In this document: piece after piece, positions 36,342-45,891 of the stretch
Numbering within the stretch: position 1 is the stretch's first letter
How the letters are laid out: the number at the start of each line of letters is the position of its first letter
From: Chloroflexota bacterium
GTDB lineage: Bacteria; Chloroflexota; Anaerolineae; Aggregatilineales; J027
Reading direction: 5' to 3'
DNA: 64,000 bases
Assembly (NCBI GenBank): GCA_024434115.1
Contig: QMIT01000008.1
Span: 186,001 to 250,000, forward strand
Notes under the pieces: generated by a model
What the model was told of the DNA's origin: nothing
Databases searched by the model: none
What the model saw: only the letters and a program-made list of their open reading frames with translations
Position numbers and translations under genes: made by a program

Positions 36342-37535
36342 CTAATTCAATCCTAAATCACAGGGAGGATACGTACTGGCGTCCCATGTCTCGGCATAAA
36401 ACATCATATATTCTTCGACATGCACCGCCCAATATTCATCGCGGTGCTCACCCGTTGGATGTAGCACATAGGTAAAGGGAATGCCATGTTCGGTCAGGCG
36501 CTCGGCAATTAAATCAATATTCACTTGGGCATAATCATCCTTGCCGCGATCCATGTAGAGACGGGGAGCATTGGCGGGCCATTCGACGGTGAGAACCAGC
36601 GCTAACGGATTATGGGTATCCGGCGCGTGGTACAAATCAAAAAAAGGGCTGTGTCCACCAATGGCGGTAAAGAGGTCGGGGTGACGCAAGCCGATGAGAT
36701 AGGCCCAAAAGCCACCGCGTGAAATCCCGCCAATCGCCCGACCTTCCGGAGTATTTTGGAGGCAGTAGGTGCTTTCGACCAGCGGCATGAGTTCGTTCAA
36801 AATGACGTATTCATACGATCCATCAATCCAAAAGACATTGGTATTTGCCATCACGCCGCCAAAGGGCAATACCAATGCCATTGGGGGCAGACGACCTAAC
36901 GCTATATCGCGGGTAAGGGCCTCGTCCATTTCCAAACGATCAAAATGGGAATCGTCGGTATTTGAGCCGTGCATCAGGAGCACATAGGGATACTTGACTG
37001 TACCGGTCTGATAACAGGGGGGCAGATAGACCCGATAGCGCAAATTTTCGCGGGCGATGGCGCTGTACCAAGAGTCTACCTGAATCATCGTGCCTTGCAA
37101 CGAGGTACACCCCTCTGGCAGCACATTTTCCACCAGCGCAATCTGGTAAATGCCGGGGCTGAAATCGTCAAAACTGCTTAATTGAATGGAATAATCGCCA
37201 TCGGCAGGCAGGGTCCCACCCAAAATCAGCGCATCTTGGCCGGGGCCGCTGTCATCATCCGAGGCAATGAGTGTCCCATCTGGCCCAAGTAAGTCTATAT
37301 AGGGGTCAAGCGTATCGGCTTGGTCGGCGGGAAAACGCTCCATTGAAATCGTGATCATCTGCCCCAGACGACCTGTAAACGTCCATGTGTCGGTTTCACC
37401 CGATGCCAAATCCGCCGCAATGGTCTCGCCGAATTGAATCACCCCACCCCCATTTTGGCGGGCATGGGTTTTGAACGGAAATCCTAGAACTAGAATGACA
37501 ACTATAGCTAAAACAATCTTTTTAACGATTTTCAT
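36342..37535 (-). CDS. Secreted PPC domain fused to esterase (alpha/beta hydrolase)
   Basis: A 397-residue exported hydrolase. A signal peptide (about 1-25) is followed by one PPC domain (30-135; DDDSGPGQDAL loop) and an esterase-D-like alpha/beta hydrolase (145-397). The nucleophile elbow is GGISRGGFW, with the earlier oxyanion strand PYVLLMHGS, an acid candidate in YMDRGKDDYAQ, and the His in TGEHRDEYW. The fold is like feruloyl/carbohydrate esterases, so a polymer-linked ester is a plausible substrate. A lipoprotein with the same catalytic half is encoded three genes upstream (38586-39602). It starts with ATG at 37535. Confidence 0.85.
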   Translation of the reverse strand: MKIVKKIVLAIVVILVLGFPFKTHARQNGGGVIQFGETIAADLASGETDTWTFTGRLGQMITISMERFPADQADTLDPYIDLLGPDGTLIASDDDSGPGQDALILGGTLPADGDYSIQLSSFDDFSPGIYQIALVENVLPEGCTSLQGTMIQVDSWYSAIARENLRYRVYLPPCYQTGTVKYPYVLLMHGSNTDDSHFDRLEMDEALTRDIALGRLPPMALVLPFGGVMANTNVFWIDGSYEYVILNELMPLVESTYCLQNTPEGRAIGGISRGGFWAYLIGLRHPDLFTAIGGHSPFFDLYHAPDTHNPLALVLTVEWPANAPRLYMDRGKDDYAQVNIDLIAERLTEHGIPFTYVLHPTGEHRDEYWAVHVEEYMMFYAETWDASTYPPCDLGLN

Positions 37536-37543
37536 GTACCTGT

Positions 37544-37939
37544 TTACTCTGTAGATTGATCTGGTGGAGTTTCAGCTAATTCCCATGCTTTGGGAATCGC
37601 TTCCAATAACCACCATTTCCAAAACTCTTCCAATTTCTGCGGGTCATAGCTTGAAACATTTTCATCGGTTGCCGCATACGCTAATGCCGCACATCCTGCC
37701 GTATCACCGACACCCGCGATGCTTACCCAGTCGCTGTCTGAAAATTTATCGCCTGATACCATACCATCGGGCGTGTGTTTACTATGCTTTTTCGCAAACT
37801 CGAACGGGTCTTGCCTTTTGCCTCGTACCTCGCCCGCTGCTTTATATACTGCCATCGCTGCAATATCGGCTCTAGGTGAATAACCGGGATCATCAAAATC
37901 AGCCCAGTTACCTAAGGTGTGATAGCACTCATCATCCAT
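37544..37939 (-). CDS. C-terminal part of a frameshifted immunity-like protein
   Basis: A 131-residue reading frame starting ATG at 37939 (MDDECYHTLGNW), alpha-helical, with a DIAAMAVYKAAGEVRG helix and a C-terminal EEFWKWWLLEAIP helix. It overlaps the end of the neighbouring 98-residue frame in composition and style. Removing one G from the eight-G run at 37963-37970 would join the two into one chain of roughly 235 residues (LNGGVSDDEIANMDDECYH). The combined protein resembles all-alpha immunity proteins (Imm5-like) that protect against polymorphic toxins, with low certainty. It could be a pseudogene, a sequencing error at the homopolymer or a phase-variable gene. Confidence 0.6.
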   Translation of the reverse strand: MDDECYHTLGNWADFDDPGYSPRADIAAMAVYKAAGEVRGKRQDPFEFAKKHSKHTPDGMVSGDKFSDSDWVSIAGVGDTAGCAALAYAATDENVSSYDPQKLEEFWKWWLLEAIPKAWELAETPPDQSTE

Positions 37940-37952
37940 GTTGGCAATTTCA

Positions 37953-38249
37953 TCATCCGATACCCCCCCCGTTCAAGTAGCCAATGGATGCCTCCAACAT
38001 GCTCCGAAGCAAGTCATCAATTTCTGTTTGAGTGGCTTCAAGAATTGGAAATACATATTGAGCCGTTAGAACGGCCAGCCACCCTCTTGCTTTCAAGACG
38101 TTGGGATCATCATAGGAGCCGAACGTTAGGTAAAGTTCTTGGCGATGAAGCCAATGGAAGTGATGGAGTGAGTGTGTCTTTATCACTTCTAAACCCTTGT
38201 CAATCGCTCCTCGTAATTCAGGTGGTACAGGCATTTGGCAATCCGTCAT
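37953..38249 (-). CDS. N-terminal part of a frameshifted immunity-like protein
   Basis: A 98-residue frame beginning ATG at 38249 (MTDCQMPVPPELRG), three bases after the stop of the 107-residue gene. It contains helical segments LEVIKTHSLHHFHWLHR and ARGWLAVLTAQYVFPILEA. It ends abruptly after LNGGGIG, at the TGA that follows an eight-G homopolymer. In the next frame the sequence runs straight on into the C-terminal piece. Start and operon position look intact, so the break is probably recent or artefactual. No catalytic motif is visible; a toxin-immunity role is a guess from the overall alpha-helical look and context. Confidence 0.6.
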   Translation of the reverse strand: MTDCQMPVPPELRGAIDKGLEVIKTHSLHHFHWLHRQELYLTFGSYDDPNVLKARGWLAVLTAQYVFPILEATQTEIDDLLRSMLEASIGYLNGGGIG

Positions 38250-38252
38250 CTA

Positions 38253-38576
38253 TTAGAAGTCTTTAGTATGTGAGAAGGCAGATTCCAGTTCTCGCTCAAG
38301 AATCATATAGGCCACTGTTTCCCGAATGGCTTCTGTTGTCAGTTCACGAACAATGACCATATCGGCGGCCCACAAATATTTGCCGTAGTTGCATTCCCCG
38401 CTTTGGGCATGGCGATCCATAATCGTTTCCAAATTCTTGAGCGTAAAGAATGTTGCAACATATCGTTCGCCATTTGGAAAAACAACCTCAACATCCACAT
38501 TATCATCTTGGGGGTCAAGAGGATCAGGCCCTGTTAAAATGAGGAGTTGATAGTCAGCTTCCTGTATGGTCAACAT
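38253..38576 (-). CDS. Small immunity-associated-type protein of unknown function
   Basis: A 107-residue soluble protein. It has a beta-rich first half (VDVEVVFPNGERYVATFFTL) and a helical second half (NLETIMDRHAQSGECNYGKYLW then ADMVIVRELTTEAIRETVAYMI). The pattern DG/NGE-R-Y-ATFFTL then SGEC-GKYLWA-DMIIV is one I associate with small proteins lying near polymorphic toxin immunity genes. I cannot name the family with certainty. It is followed three bases later by the broken immunity-like gene and preceded by an esterase lipoprotein. No toxin gene is seen in the window, so the pair may be orphan immunity genes. Confidence 0.65.
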   Translation of the reverse strand: MLTIQEADYQLLILTGPDPLDPQDDNVDVEVVFPNGERYVATFFTLKNLETIMDRHAQSGECNYGKYLWAADMVIVRELTTEAIRETVAYMILERELESAFSHTKDF

Positions 38577-38585
38577 CTGATGATC

Positions 38586-39602
38586 CTAAAAACAACTCGG
38601 CAGTTCGGCAGGATTACGCGGCCAATCTTGCCCATAGAACATCAGATAATCCAAGACATGGGCTGACCAATATTCATTATCATGATCCCCTGTCGGGCTG
38701 ATTTCATAGGTATGCTCGACCCCATTCAGGCGCAAAATATTGGAGACCGCTGTCACGTTGGCCTCGGCTATATCGCTCTGGGTCACATCCAGATAAATCC
38801 GCAGTTGGGTGGTTGGCGGAATGGTTTCGGCCAATTGCAGCGGATCATACAATGGCGGGGCAAGGTCATCATCAAAAACGGGGCTGTGTCCCCCGACTGC
38901 TGAAAACAGGTCTTGATGCCGAAACGCCATGCTGACCGCCCAAAAGCCGCCGCGTGAAATCCCGCCAATCGCCCGACCTTCGCGCTCTGACCATAGGCAA
39001 TATTGGCTTTCGACGGTTGGAATCAGTTCATCCAAAATGACATTTTCATAGGACACCCCTTCGTCAAAGATATTTTCCTGCATCAGATAATCGCCAAATG
39101 GCATAACCAACACCATCGGTGGCAGGGGATTCAGCGGATCCGCTAACTGCTCATCCATGACCGTTTGGACAGCTAGGCCGTCCGTCCACTGAGTTTGATC
39201 GAAGGTTGAGCCGTGCAATAAAATGACATAGGGATAGCGCTGTCCGGTGATGAAAAAGCAGGGGGGCAGATACATGCGATACGGCACCTCATTTTCCATG
39301 ATGGCGCTGGTAAAGGTGGCATCCAACACCCGGCCCTCGGTTTCCTCACAGGGGGGGAGGCTCACCGTCGGGCGTGTTGCAATCGTAGGGGTAACGGTTG
39401 CTTCGATACGGGTCGGTAGTGGCGTAACAAACGGTGGGGTGGCGCTTGGTCGGGGAGATGGCAAAGAGGTCGCCGTCACGACGATGACCTGTTGACTCTG
39501 ATCATCGGGGGCTAATGGCTCGCAGGCCACCACCAAAAGTAGAATCCCAATCAGTACAAAAATACTGGTCGGGATATGGGAGAGACGTAATTTTTTTCGC
39601 AT
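38586..39602 (-). CDS. Lipoprotein esterase (alpha/beta hydrolase), paralogue of the PPC-esterase
   Basis: A 338-residue lipoprotein. The signal ends in the lipobox LVVAC (Cys27). A Thr/Pro/Ser linker (about 40-85) separates it from an esterase-D-like hydrolase that closely parallels the enzyme at 36342-37535. Shared features are MYLPPCF, YPYVILLHGST, MVLVMPFGDY, the nucleophile GGISRGGFW, GGHSPVFDD, and the final His in TGDHDNEYWSAHV. It should hydrolyse esters at the cell surface. The two paralogues flank three small immunity-like frames, suggesting duplication and later insertion. It starts with ATG at 39602, nine bases after the BON gene stop. Confidence 0.85.
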   Translation of the reverse strand: MRKKLRLSHIPTSIFVLIGILLLVVACEPLAPDDQSQQVIVVTATSLPSPRPSATPPFVTPLPTRIEATVTPTIATRPTVSLPPCEETEGRVLDATFTSAIMENEVPYRMYLPPCFFITGQRYPYVILLHGSTFDQTQWTDGLAVQTVMDEQLADPLNPLPPMVLVMPFGDYLMQENIFDEGVSYENVILDELIPTVESQYCLWSEREGRAIGGISRGGFWAVSMAFRHQDLFSAVGGHSPVFDDDLAPPLYDPLQLAETIPPTTQLRIYLDVTQSDIAEANVTAVSNILRLNGVEHTYEISPTGDHDNEYWSAHVLDYLMFYGQDWPRNPAELPSCF

Positions 39603-39610
39603 GGAACGGT

Positions 39611-40009
39611 CTAACTAAAAGTCACCCATCGGACACCCGGAATTTCACCCACGTTGGCGACGATTTCATCCGCCGAAGTCCCGCTTAAAGCTACCGCGCC
39701 GTGATTGATACGTGCCCGAACCCCAACAGGCAGCACTTTGCCCACCGCGAGGAGAACGGCTTCATCATCGTATAATTCCGTATCATCTACCGCACTGACG
39801 CCCGCCAATTGCAGCACGCCGTCTTTAAACATCCGCCGCACAATGGGGGTTCTCACATTGCCCACCAATTTCACCACCCCATTGACCACTGTATAAGTGA
39901 AATCATTCCGTGACACACGGATTTGATCGTTTGAGCGGACGAGGGCATGGAGCGATTCTAAAATATCCTCATCCGTTGGGACTAGCACGGTTTCATCGGT
40001 CATCGTCAT
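39611..40009 (-). CDS. BON-domain protein
   Basis: A 132-residue protein built from one clear and possibly a second degenerate BON unit. The first has SLHALVRSNDQIRVSRNDFTYTVVNGVVKLVGNVRT, matching the phospholipid-binding BON pattern with the VxNGVVxLxGxV strand. The second, about residues 80-130, ends with HGAVALSGTSADEIV and a GVRWV strand. There is no signal peptide. BON domains bind phospholipid or small ligands and are often found in osmotic-shock proteins. The ATG at 40009 is followed by another at 40003. It is divergent from dnaG. Confidence 0.75.
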   Translation of the reverse strand: MTMTDETVLVPTDEDILESLHALVRSNDQIRVSRNDFTYTVVNGVVKLVGNVRTPIVRRMFKDGVLQLAGVSAVDDTELYDDEAVLLAVGKVLPVGVRARINHGAVALSGTSADEIVANVGEIPGVRWVTFS

Positions 40010-40136
40010 TCTTTCACCCCTTCAAAATAACACAAGGCGCAAAATCGCATATTTTCAACTCTAATTTTGAACCGAATTCGAGGTTCTGCCAAGTGCCTTA
40101 CGACATGAAGATTGCCTAAATTTTTAGAGCCTTCGC

Positions 40137-40165
40137 TTGCGCTAAGACTAGAACAAACATATAAT
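40137..40165 (+). promoter_or_regulatory. Promoter of the dnaG-rpoD unit
   Basis: TTGCGC and a perfect TATAAT are separated by 17 bases, with the -10 42 bases before the dnaG start. It lies in the 200-base divergent gap with the BON gene. The ideal spacing and perfect -10 make this credible. Confidence 0.6.
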
Positions 40166-40207
40166 GCCAACACAAAACACCATCCCGGTCAGAAGGTTTT
40201 AACTGGT

Positions 40208-42256
40208 ATGTCCGTAATTGACGACATCAAAGCCCGACTCGATATTGTAGACATCGTGGCGGCGTATACCCCCCTTAAAAAAGCGGGGCGCAATTACAAG
40301 GCACTTTGCCCCTTTCATGGGGAAAAGACCCCTTCGTTTGTCGTCTTTCCAGACCGTCAGACGTGGCGCTGTTTTGGCGCGTGCAGCGAAGGCGGCGACC
40401 TGTTCAGCTTTGTGATGAAAGCCGAGGGATGGGATTTTGCCGAAACGCTGCGTGCCCTCGCCGAAAAAGCCGGGATTGAGCTTCGTCCACAAACGCCTGA
40501 AGAAACGACCCGCCAAAACACCGAAGAACGTCTCTTGGCGCTGCTCGATGCGGCAGCCCAATATTTTACCCAGTATCTTCTGGAATCGCCGGAAGCTGAG
40601 TCGGTACGGGGCTATGTTGCGCGGCGCGGTTTGAACGAAACGACCATTCGCCAGTTTAACATCGGTTATGTGCCCGATAACTGGCATTTCGCCCTGAATC
40701 ATTTCCGTTTGGAGGGCTATCGGGAAGAGGAATTACTAGAGGCAGGGCTTGCTATTCGTAATGACAATGGCCGCGTCTATGATCGCTTCCGTCACCGCTT
40801 GATGATCCCAATTCGAGATGGGCGAGGTCGCACACTTGGTTTTGGGGCACGCGCTTTGGCAGATGACCAGCAGCCAAAATATTTGAATTCCCCACAGGGG
40901 CCATTATTCGATAAAAGCACCCTGCTCTATGGGCTTGATCTGGCCCGTCGCGCCATCCGTGAAAGCGAAACAGTGGTCATCGTTGAAGGCTATATGGATG
41001 TCATTCAGGCTCACCAAGCGGGGTATACCAATGTCGTCGCCCAAATGGGAACGGCCTTGACCCCCACGCAAGTGCAATTGGTGGCAAAATATGCTCATCG
41101 GCTGATCTTAGCCCTCGATTCAGACGCCGCCGGGGTGAACGCCACCATGCGCGGCCTCAAAGTGACGCGTGATAGCTTGGTCGAAGCAGGGGCTGATAAT
41201 GGATCACAGGGGTTGGATGCGCGGGGCATGATGTCGCAGGCGGGGAAACTGCAATTGGATATACGGGTGTTACAACTGCCTAGCGGCAAAGACCCTGATG
41301 ATTTTATTCGGGCCAATCCTGAACAATGGCCGGAAGTGGTCAATCAGGCCAAACCGCTGGTAGACTATGTGATTGAAATGGGCACACGCGGCCTTAGTCC
41401 ACACGCCGATATTCACGAGCGTCAGCGGCTGGCCCATGAACTATTACCCTTGCTGACGGCAACGGAAAGCGATTTGCAACGCAATGACAATGTACAGCGC
41501 CTAGCCGTGCGGCTACATATCCCAGAACGTGATTTGCTGAATTGGGTACATGCGGCGGGTGGAATGAAGTCTACCGCCAAACCGCTGCCCGCCCATCGCC
41601 CCCAACCTAAAGGCGCGGCAAATGGTAATACTATGCAGCGGCGCAACGGGCACACCAGCCAACCCGGTGCTGCGCTTGAACGTTACTGCCTATCATTGTT
41701 GTTGCACGCCCCTGACCGCTTGTTTCAGGTCAATCGTAGACTGCGCGAATTGGCTGCCCAAGAAGAACGTGCATCAGCGGCCCTACTTCCGCTAAATCAA
41801 GATGATTTCAGCCGCGAGGATTATCGCGCCCTATTCCGTTTAATCAAACAATCACTGGATCAAGATCAATATGAGCCAGCGGAGTTTATTCAGGAATACG
41901 TACCGCAAGAATTGTGGGGAACGGTGCAAGAGATTCAGCCCCACCCATTGGAGGTTTTCCGACAGCGGGCCAATAATTTGCATCTCACCGAGTTGCAGAG
42001 TGTGATGAAAGACCTCAGCCGCTTTAATGGTGAAGCGGAACAGCAAGGTCTTGAGCTATTGCGGTGTGTATTTGAACTCCGCCAGCAACGCTTAAAACGT
42101 GAGATGAGTGATTTCTACTTTTTTGAGCGTGAGGCTCAATTAGACGGCGAGGATGCCCTCGTGGTAGATTATTCAACCATCAAGACCCATAGCCTCGCTA
42201 TACATTTATTGGAACGCGCCCGTCATGAGTTAGTGCATCAACGGCAAGAAAATTAA
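40208..42256 (+). CDS. dnaG: DNA primase
   Basis: A 682-residue primase that makes RNA primers at the replication fork. The N-terminal CHC2 zinc finger has Cys34, His37, Cys55 and Cys59; the last pair reads CFGAC, one residue longer than the usual CFGC, as seen in several Chloroflexota. The TOPRIM core follows ([23 protein letters not shown], and a PDDFIR-type motif in [10 protein letters not shown]). A C-terminal helicase-binding region ends with [14 protein letters not shown]. The ATG at 40208 gives the family's usual MSVIDDIK start; an upstream ATG-less extension to 40112 looks non-coding. rpoD follows six bases later, the classic pairing. Confidence 0.96.
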   Translation: MSVIDDIKARLDIVDIVAAYTPLKKAGRNYKALCPFHGEKTPSFVVFPDRQTWRCFGACSEGGDLFSFVMKAEGWDFAETLRALAEKAGIELRPQTPEETTRQNTEERLLALLDAAAQYFTQYLLESPEAESVRGYVARRGLNETTIRQFNIGYVPDNWHFALNHFRLEGYREEELLEAGLAIRNDNGRVYDRFRHRLMIPIRDGRGRTLGFGARALADDQQPKYLNSPQGPLFDKSTLLYGLDLARRAIRESETVVIVEGYMDVIQAHQAGYTNVVAQMGTALTPTQVQLVAKYAHRLILALDSDAAGVNATMRGLKVTRDSLVEAGADNGSQGLDARGMMSQAGKLQLDIRVLQLPSGKDPDDFIRANPEQWPEVVNQAKPLVDYVIEMGTRGLSPHADIHERQRLAHELLPLLTATESDLQRNDNVQRLAVRLHIPERDLLNWVHAAGGMKSTAKPLPAHRPQPKGAANGNTMQRRNGHTSQPGAALERYCLSLLLHAPDRLFQVNRRLRELAAQEERASAALLPLNQDDFSREDYRALFRLIKQSLDQDQYEPAEFIQEYVPQELWGTVQEIQPHPLEVFRQRANNLHLTELQSVMKDLSRFNGEAEQQGLELLRCVFELRQQRLKREMSDFYFFEREAQLDGEDALVVDYSTIKTHSLAIHLLERARHELVHQRQEN

Positions 42257-42261
42257 GTGAT

Positions 42262-44091
42262 ATGAGCAAACGAGTGAGTTCTCGACCAAAGACCACCTCA
42301 ACAGCGCCAGCCCATCTGGTAGAAGCGCTGGCTACCAAAGGACAACAAGCCGGACAGCTAACTGAATCCGAGATTGTGGCTGTCTTCGGTGATCTCGCCA
42401 GCGAGGAAGCACAGGCATTTTTGAAGCGATTGGAAGGGATTACTGTGGTATCGGACGCGGAAGAATTTGAAGCACAAGACGGCACCACCGCTGTCGAAGA
42501 AGTCGAAGTGGAAGACGCCCTCGATGATGAGCCTGTGTTGGTCGAAGAGGATTTTGAAGAAGAAGACCTTGACGACCTCGATGATACCCTTTCCGAACTG
42601 GGCATTGCAGGCGAATTGGGGGGTGACGACGAAGAGTTAGATTTCGACGATTTTGATCTCGATGACGTCGGGTTTGACACCGCCGACGAGAGCGATAACG
42701 ATCTACTGGCGCTGGCGGATGACCCGGTGCGCATGTATCTCAAGGAAATCGGTCAGGTGGAACTACTTGATTCCAACCGCGAAACATGGCTCTCGGTGCA
42801 AATCACTGCCGTTATGTTCCTAAATCGGTTGGTGGATACCCTGACCAAAGAGGGCCAGACCGACCCGCTGACTGTCCTGAATACGCTCTATCTGCACATC
42901 CTCACGAATTGGGCCAAGCTCGAAAAATTGGTGGCGACCCATAAACTTGACTTGCCCGATTTTGAACTCGTGGTCGCCGAGACCATCCAATTACGCGAAA
43001 ACTGGGACGTGGATTTGCCCTCCTATATCCGCGAATATTTGATGGCGCAGGGGCCTTGGGGACGTGATGAAAAATGGACAGGCCTAGCACAGTCGCTGTT
43101 CGAAGTGTTCCATGCCCTCTATCTCATCCCGCCGGAAATTCAACAGGAATTGTTACGGGCCTATCGCCAAACGGGTGAACCCCCGACGGCTGATGCATTT
43201 AGCGCGTGGGTAGAGCGTCGGCCAGATCATTATGCCAGCCGCGTGCGCGACGAATTTGCCAGCGCGGTGTTCCGGGGCAATGAAGCCGCCGAAGTGTTGA
43301 CCCGTGCCAATTTGCGCTTGGTCGTCAGCATGGCAAAACGTTATATGGGACGCGGTATCAGCTTCCTTGACCTCATCCAAGAGGGCAATATTGGTCTACT
43401 GCGGGCAGTGGAAAAATTTGACCACACCAAAGGCTTTAAATTCAGCACCTACGCGACGTGGTGGATTCGCCAAGCCATTAGCCGAGCCATTGCCGATCAA
43501 GCGCGTACCATCCGCATCCCGGTGCATATGGTTGAAACCATCAACCGCCTGATGCGTATCCAGCGCAAATTGATTCAAGAACTCGGCACTGACCCGACGA
43601 TTGAACAATTGGCGGTTGAAATTGGCTTCCTGACGCCCGAAGAAACCGAGCAGGTACGGGAAGCATGGAAAAACGATGAAAAACTCGACCCGACCATGAA
43701 ACGCAAACTGCTGCGGGCCGCCAGCAAAGTCCGGCGGATTATGCGGATTTCGCAAGAGCCGATGTCGCTGGAAATGCCCGTTGGACAAGAGGACTCCAGC
43801 CAGCTAGGGGATTTCATCGAAGACGACAAGATGATTAGCCCGGTGGAGGCCGCCGCCCGTCAACTACTGAAAGAGCAAATTCGCAGCGCCCTGTCGGTGT
43901 TAAATGAACGCGAACGGGAAGTGCTAGAACTGCGTTTCGGTCTGAAAGATGGCAAAGAACACACGCTTGAAGAAGTCGGGCAGCATTTCGGTGTTACCCG
44001 TGAACGCATCCGTCAAATTGAAGCCAAAGCTCTGCGTAAACTGCGCCACCCCAATCGTAGCCGCCCCCTGCGCGATTATCTGGAGCTTTAA
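42262..44091 (+). CDS. rpoD: RNA polymerase principal sigma factor (sigma-70, RpoD/SigA)
   Basis: A 609-residue housekeeping sigma factor. A region 1.1-like N-terminus ([20 protein letters not shown]) is followed by a strongly acidic stretch (about residues 75-150), then region 1.2 ([12 protein letters not shown]). Region 2 has [36 protein letters not shown], and [17 protein letters not shown]. Regions 3 and 4 contain [29 protein letters not shown], and the helix-turn-helix [18 protein letters not shown]. It recognises the -35/-10 promoters proposed in this window. It starts with ATG at 42262, immediately after dnaG. Confidence 0.97.
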   Translation: MSKRVSSRPKTTSTAPAHLVEALATKGQQAGQLTESEIVAVFGDLASEEAQAFLKRLEGITVVSDAEEFEAQDGTTAVEEVEVEDALDDEPVLVEEDFEEEDLDDLDDTLSELGIAGELGGDDEELDFDDFDLDDVGFDTADESDNDLLALADDPVRMYLKEIGQVELLDSNRETWLSVQITAVMFLNRLVDTLTKEGQTDPLTVLNTLYLHILTNWAKLEKLVATHKLDLPDFELVVAETIQLRENWDVDLPSYIREYLMAQGPWGRDEKWTGLAQSLFEVFHALYLIPPEIQQELLRAYRQTGEPPTADAFSAWVERRPDHYASRVRDEFASAVFRGNEAAEVLTRANLRLVVSMAKRYMGRGISFLDLIQEGNIGLLRAVEKFDHTKGFKFSTYATWWIRQAISRAIADQARTIRIPVHMVETINRLMRIQRKLIQELGTDPTIEQLAVEIGFLTPEETEQVREAWKNDEKLDPTMKRKLLRAASKVRRIMRISQEPMSLEMPVGQEDSSQLGDFIEDDKMISPVEAAARQLLKEQIRSALSVLNEREREVLELRFGLKDGKEHTLEEVGQHFGVTRERIRQIEAKALRKLRHPNRSRPLRDYLEL

Positions 44092-44107
44092 ACGATAGGC
44101 ATATCTT

Positions 44108-44407
44108 ATGTCTAATCAAACGCAATCTCGGCTTCCCGCCCGTCGCAAATCCCCACCACCGCGTGTGGTTGAAAACCTTACGTTGCAGGAGGTGGGGCTT
44201 GGCCCATTTGCGACGATCTTTATTGTGATTATCTCCACCCTGCCGATGACGGGACTACTGATCGGCCTCTACTATCAACGCCAAAAACACTATGCCACCC
44301 GGACGTTTGGGCGCACACTGCTGATGTTTGCAACCTTCTTGCACTTCATCTATTTTTGCGTGTTGTGCCCGATGCTGGTTGTTGTTGGCTCCGAGCGACT
44401 ATTCTAA
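44108..44407 (+). CDS. Small two-helix membrane protein
   Basis: A 99-residue protein. A basic, Pro/Arg-rich N-terminus (about 1-25) precedes two hydrophobic segments (about 32-55: FATIFIVIISTLPMTGLLIGL; and 72-95: LLMFATFLHFIYFCVLCPMLVVV). No family is recognised. It starts ATG at 44108, 17 bases after rpoD, and ends before the lipoprotein gene, so co-transcription with dnaG-rpoD is likely. A membrane-located role is all that can be said. Confidence 0.6.
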   Translation: MSNQTQSRLPARRKSPPPRVVENLTLQEVGLGPFATIFIVIISTLPMTGLLIGLYYQRQKHYATRTFGRTLLMFATFLHFIYFCVLCPMLVVVGSERLF

Positions 44408-44494
44408 ACAAGCGGCTACTCTAAAACTGAACCTTTTGCAGGCTTTGGGCTAGTAGAAATATAGTGACCACGCTGCCATTTGGGAGATGTTGTA

Positions 44495-45844
44495 ATGCTT
44501 CTCAAAAAAATGTCTTTTGCTCTAAGCCTTTTATTCGTTAGCCTGCTGATTTTGAGCGCCTGTAAGGATGAGGGGGACGCCGAGCCGACTGCGACACCCA
44601 ATCTTGACCGCGCCGCCCTTGCCCAAACCGCCTTTGCCAATCCAACCAATACACCACGCAGTCGGGAAACCCCCACCCCCCTACCCGATGTTGAAAGCGA
44701 ACTGGCCCTGACCACCGCGCAGATGGAACTCGCCATTGTTGCCGGGGATGTGGACAAATATATGGAAAATATTTGGCCGGGTGATCCGTTGTTCACTATT
44801 GAGCAGCAGCGTTGGGCAGAGGCGTGGGCCAAACAGCCGCCCCATTCATTTGACATCACCCTTAGCTCGATCAGCGCCCCCGGCGAAGATGAATCGTTTG
44901 CGCGGATGTCGGTTAAATGGCGCGGATCGGGTGAGGCCGAAGTCAGCGATTTGGGTTCAGGTGGCTCAACCATTACCGTCCATTTTTATCGAGAGGCGGC
45001 GGATAGTCAGCGTTGGCTTTTTGCGGGTGAGGCATGGCAGGTTATTAATCTCCACCGCAACGGAAGCGATTGGACAGCCGATCAGCCCAGCGACGGCACC
45101 GAAAAAATTCGCATCTACTATCTGCCCGACTACGGCCCAATCACAGGGACAAGCAAAGCCGCGACTGTTCTGGCTGAAAATATCCCCGGTATCTATACCA
45201 TTGTCAGCCGCGAATTGGGCATTGAGCCAGCCGAAGCCCTAAATCTCAAGGTGTATGAATACCCAGATGCGCTGCGTTCAATGGTAGACATCACCTATCT
45301 GCATGTCCTATGGGTCTGGAATCAACCCGCCGAAGCATTGCGCTTTTCGCAAGATGTGAATACCGAACTGCCCCCCGATGATGAGGTTATGGCGGCCCAG
45401 TTGGTCTACCGTCTGCTCTATCAACTGGCAGGCGACACCATCGGAAATTATCCGCAGTGGGTGGTCGAAGGCACAGCGCAAATGCTCGTGATGAAAGAGT
45501 TCATGACCGTACCGCGCCGTAACAATCAACTGTCAGAAATGGCCGGAATCGTGCTAGGCACAGCGGAGGGGGTTGAGCCTGAAGCAGATGCCCCACAAAT
45601 GCAAGACTGGGAAGCGATGGCCGAGTGGGAAATCGAGCCTTCAGCCCAAGATTATGCCGCTGGTCTTCAGGCCGGGACATTTGTTTATTATATTGATGCC
45701 ACTTACGGCCAAGCGAAACGCAATGAATGGATCAAGAGCATGGCCGCCGAAAAAACGCTGGAGGAAGCCTGCCAAGACATTCTGGGTAAATCGTTTGAAG
45801 AATTGACCGCCGATTGGCTGGCATGGATTGTGACACAGGGCTAG
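44495..45844 (+). CDS. Lipoprotein resembling a peptidase MA-like domain without the zinc motif
   Basis: A 449-residue lipoprotein. The signal ends in LILSAC (Cys23), then a Thr/Pro linker. The middle region (about 60-190) is of unknown fold. The C-terminal half has a layout like peptidase MA-type domains: IYYLPDYGPITG, LNLKVYEYPDALRS, a helix AQLVYRLLYQLAGDT at the HExxH position, WVVEGTAQ at the follow-on Glu helix, then LQAGTFVYYIDATYG. The HExxH is missing, so it is likely not a working metalloprotease. The ATG at 44495 has TGGGAG upstream; a TTG at 44480 is possible. It is 88 bases after the small membrane protein. Confidence 0.65.
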   Translation: MLLKKMSFALSLLFVSLLILSACKDEGDAEPTATPNLDRAALAQTAFANPTNTPRSRETPTPLPDVESELALTTAQMELAIVAGDVDKYMENIWPGDPLFTIEQQRWAEAWAKQPPHSFDITLSSISAPGEDESFARMSVKWRGSGEAEVSDLGSGGSTITVHFYREAADSQRWLFAGEAWQVINLHRNGSDWTADQPSDGTEKIRIYYLPDYGPITGTSKAATVLAENIPGIYTIVSRELGIEPAEALNLKVYEYPDALRSMVDITYLHVLWVWNQPAEALRFSQDVNTELPPDDEVMAAQLVYRLLYQLAGDTIGNYPQWVVEGTAQMLVMKEFMTVPRRNNQLSEMAGIVLGTAEGVEPEADAPQMQDWEAMAEWEIEPSAQDYAAGLQAGTFVYYIDATYGQAKRNEWIKSMAAEKTLEEACQDILGKSFEELTADWLAWIVTQG

Positions 45845-45891
45845 TTTCCGTCTGGGCGGTGGTAGTATATCTCATGTTGTTTGAGCCATTA

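Noticed and set aside
37544-38576. A defence island or toxin-antitoxin pair
   Set aside because: No toxin-like or nuclease gene is adjacent; only immunity-like small proteins are visible, so a complete system cannot be claimed.
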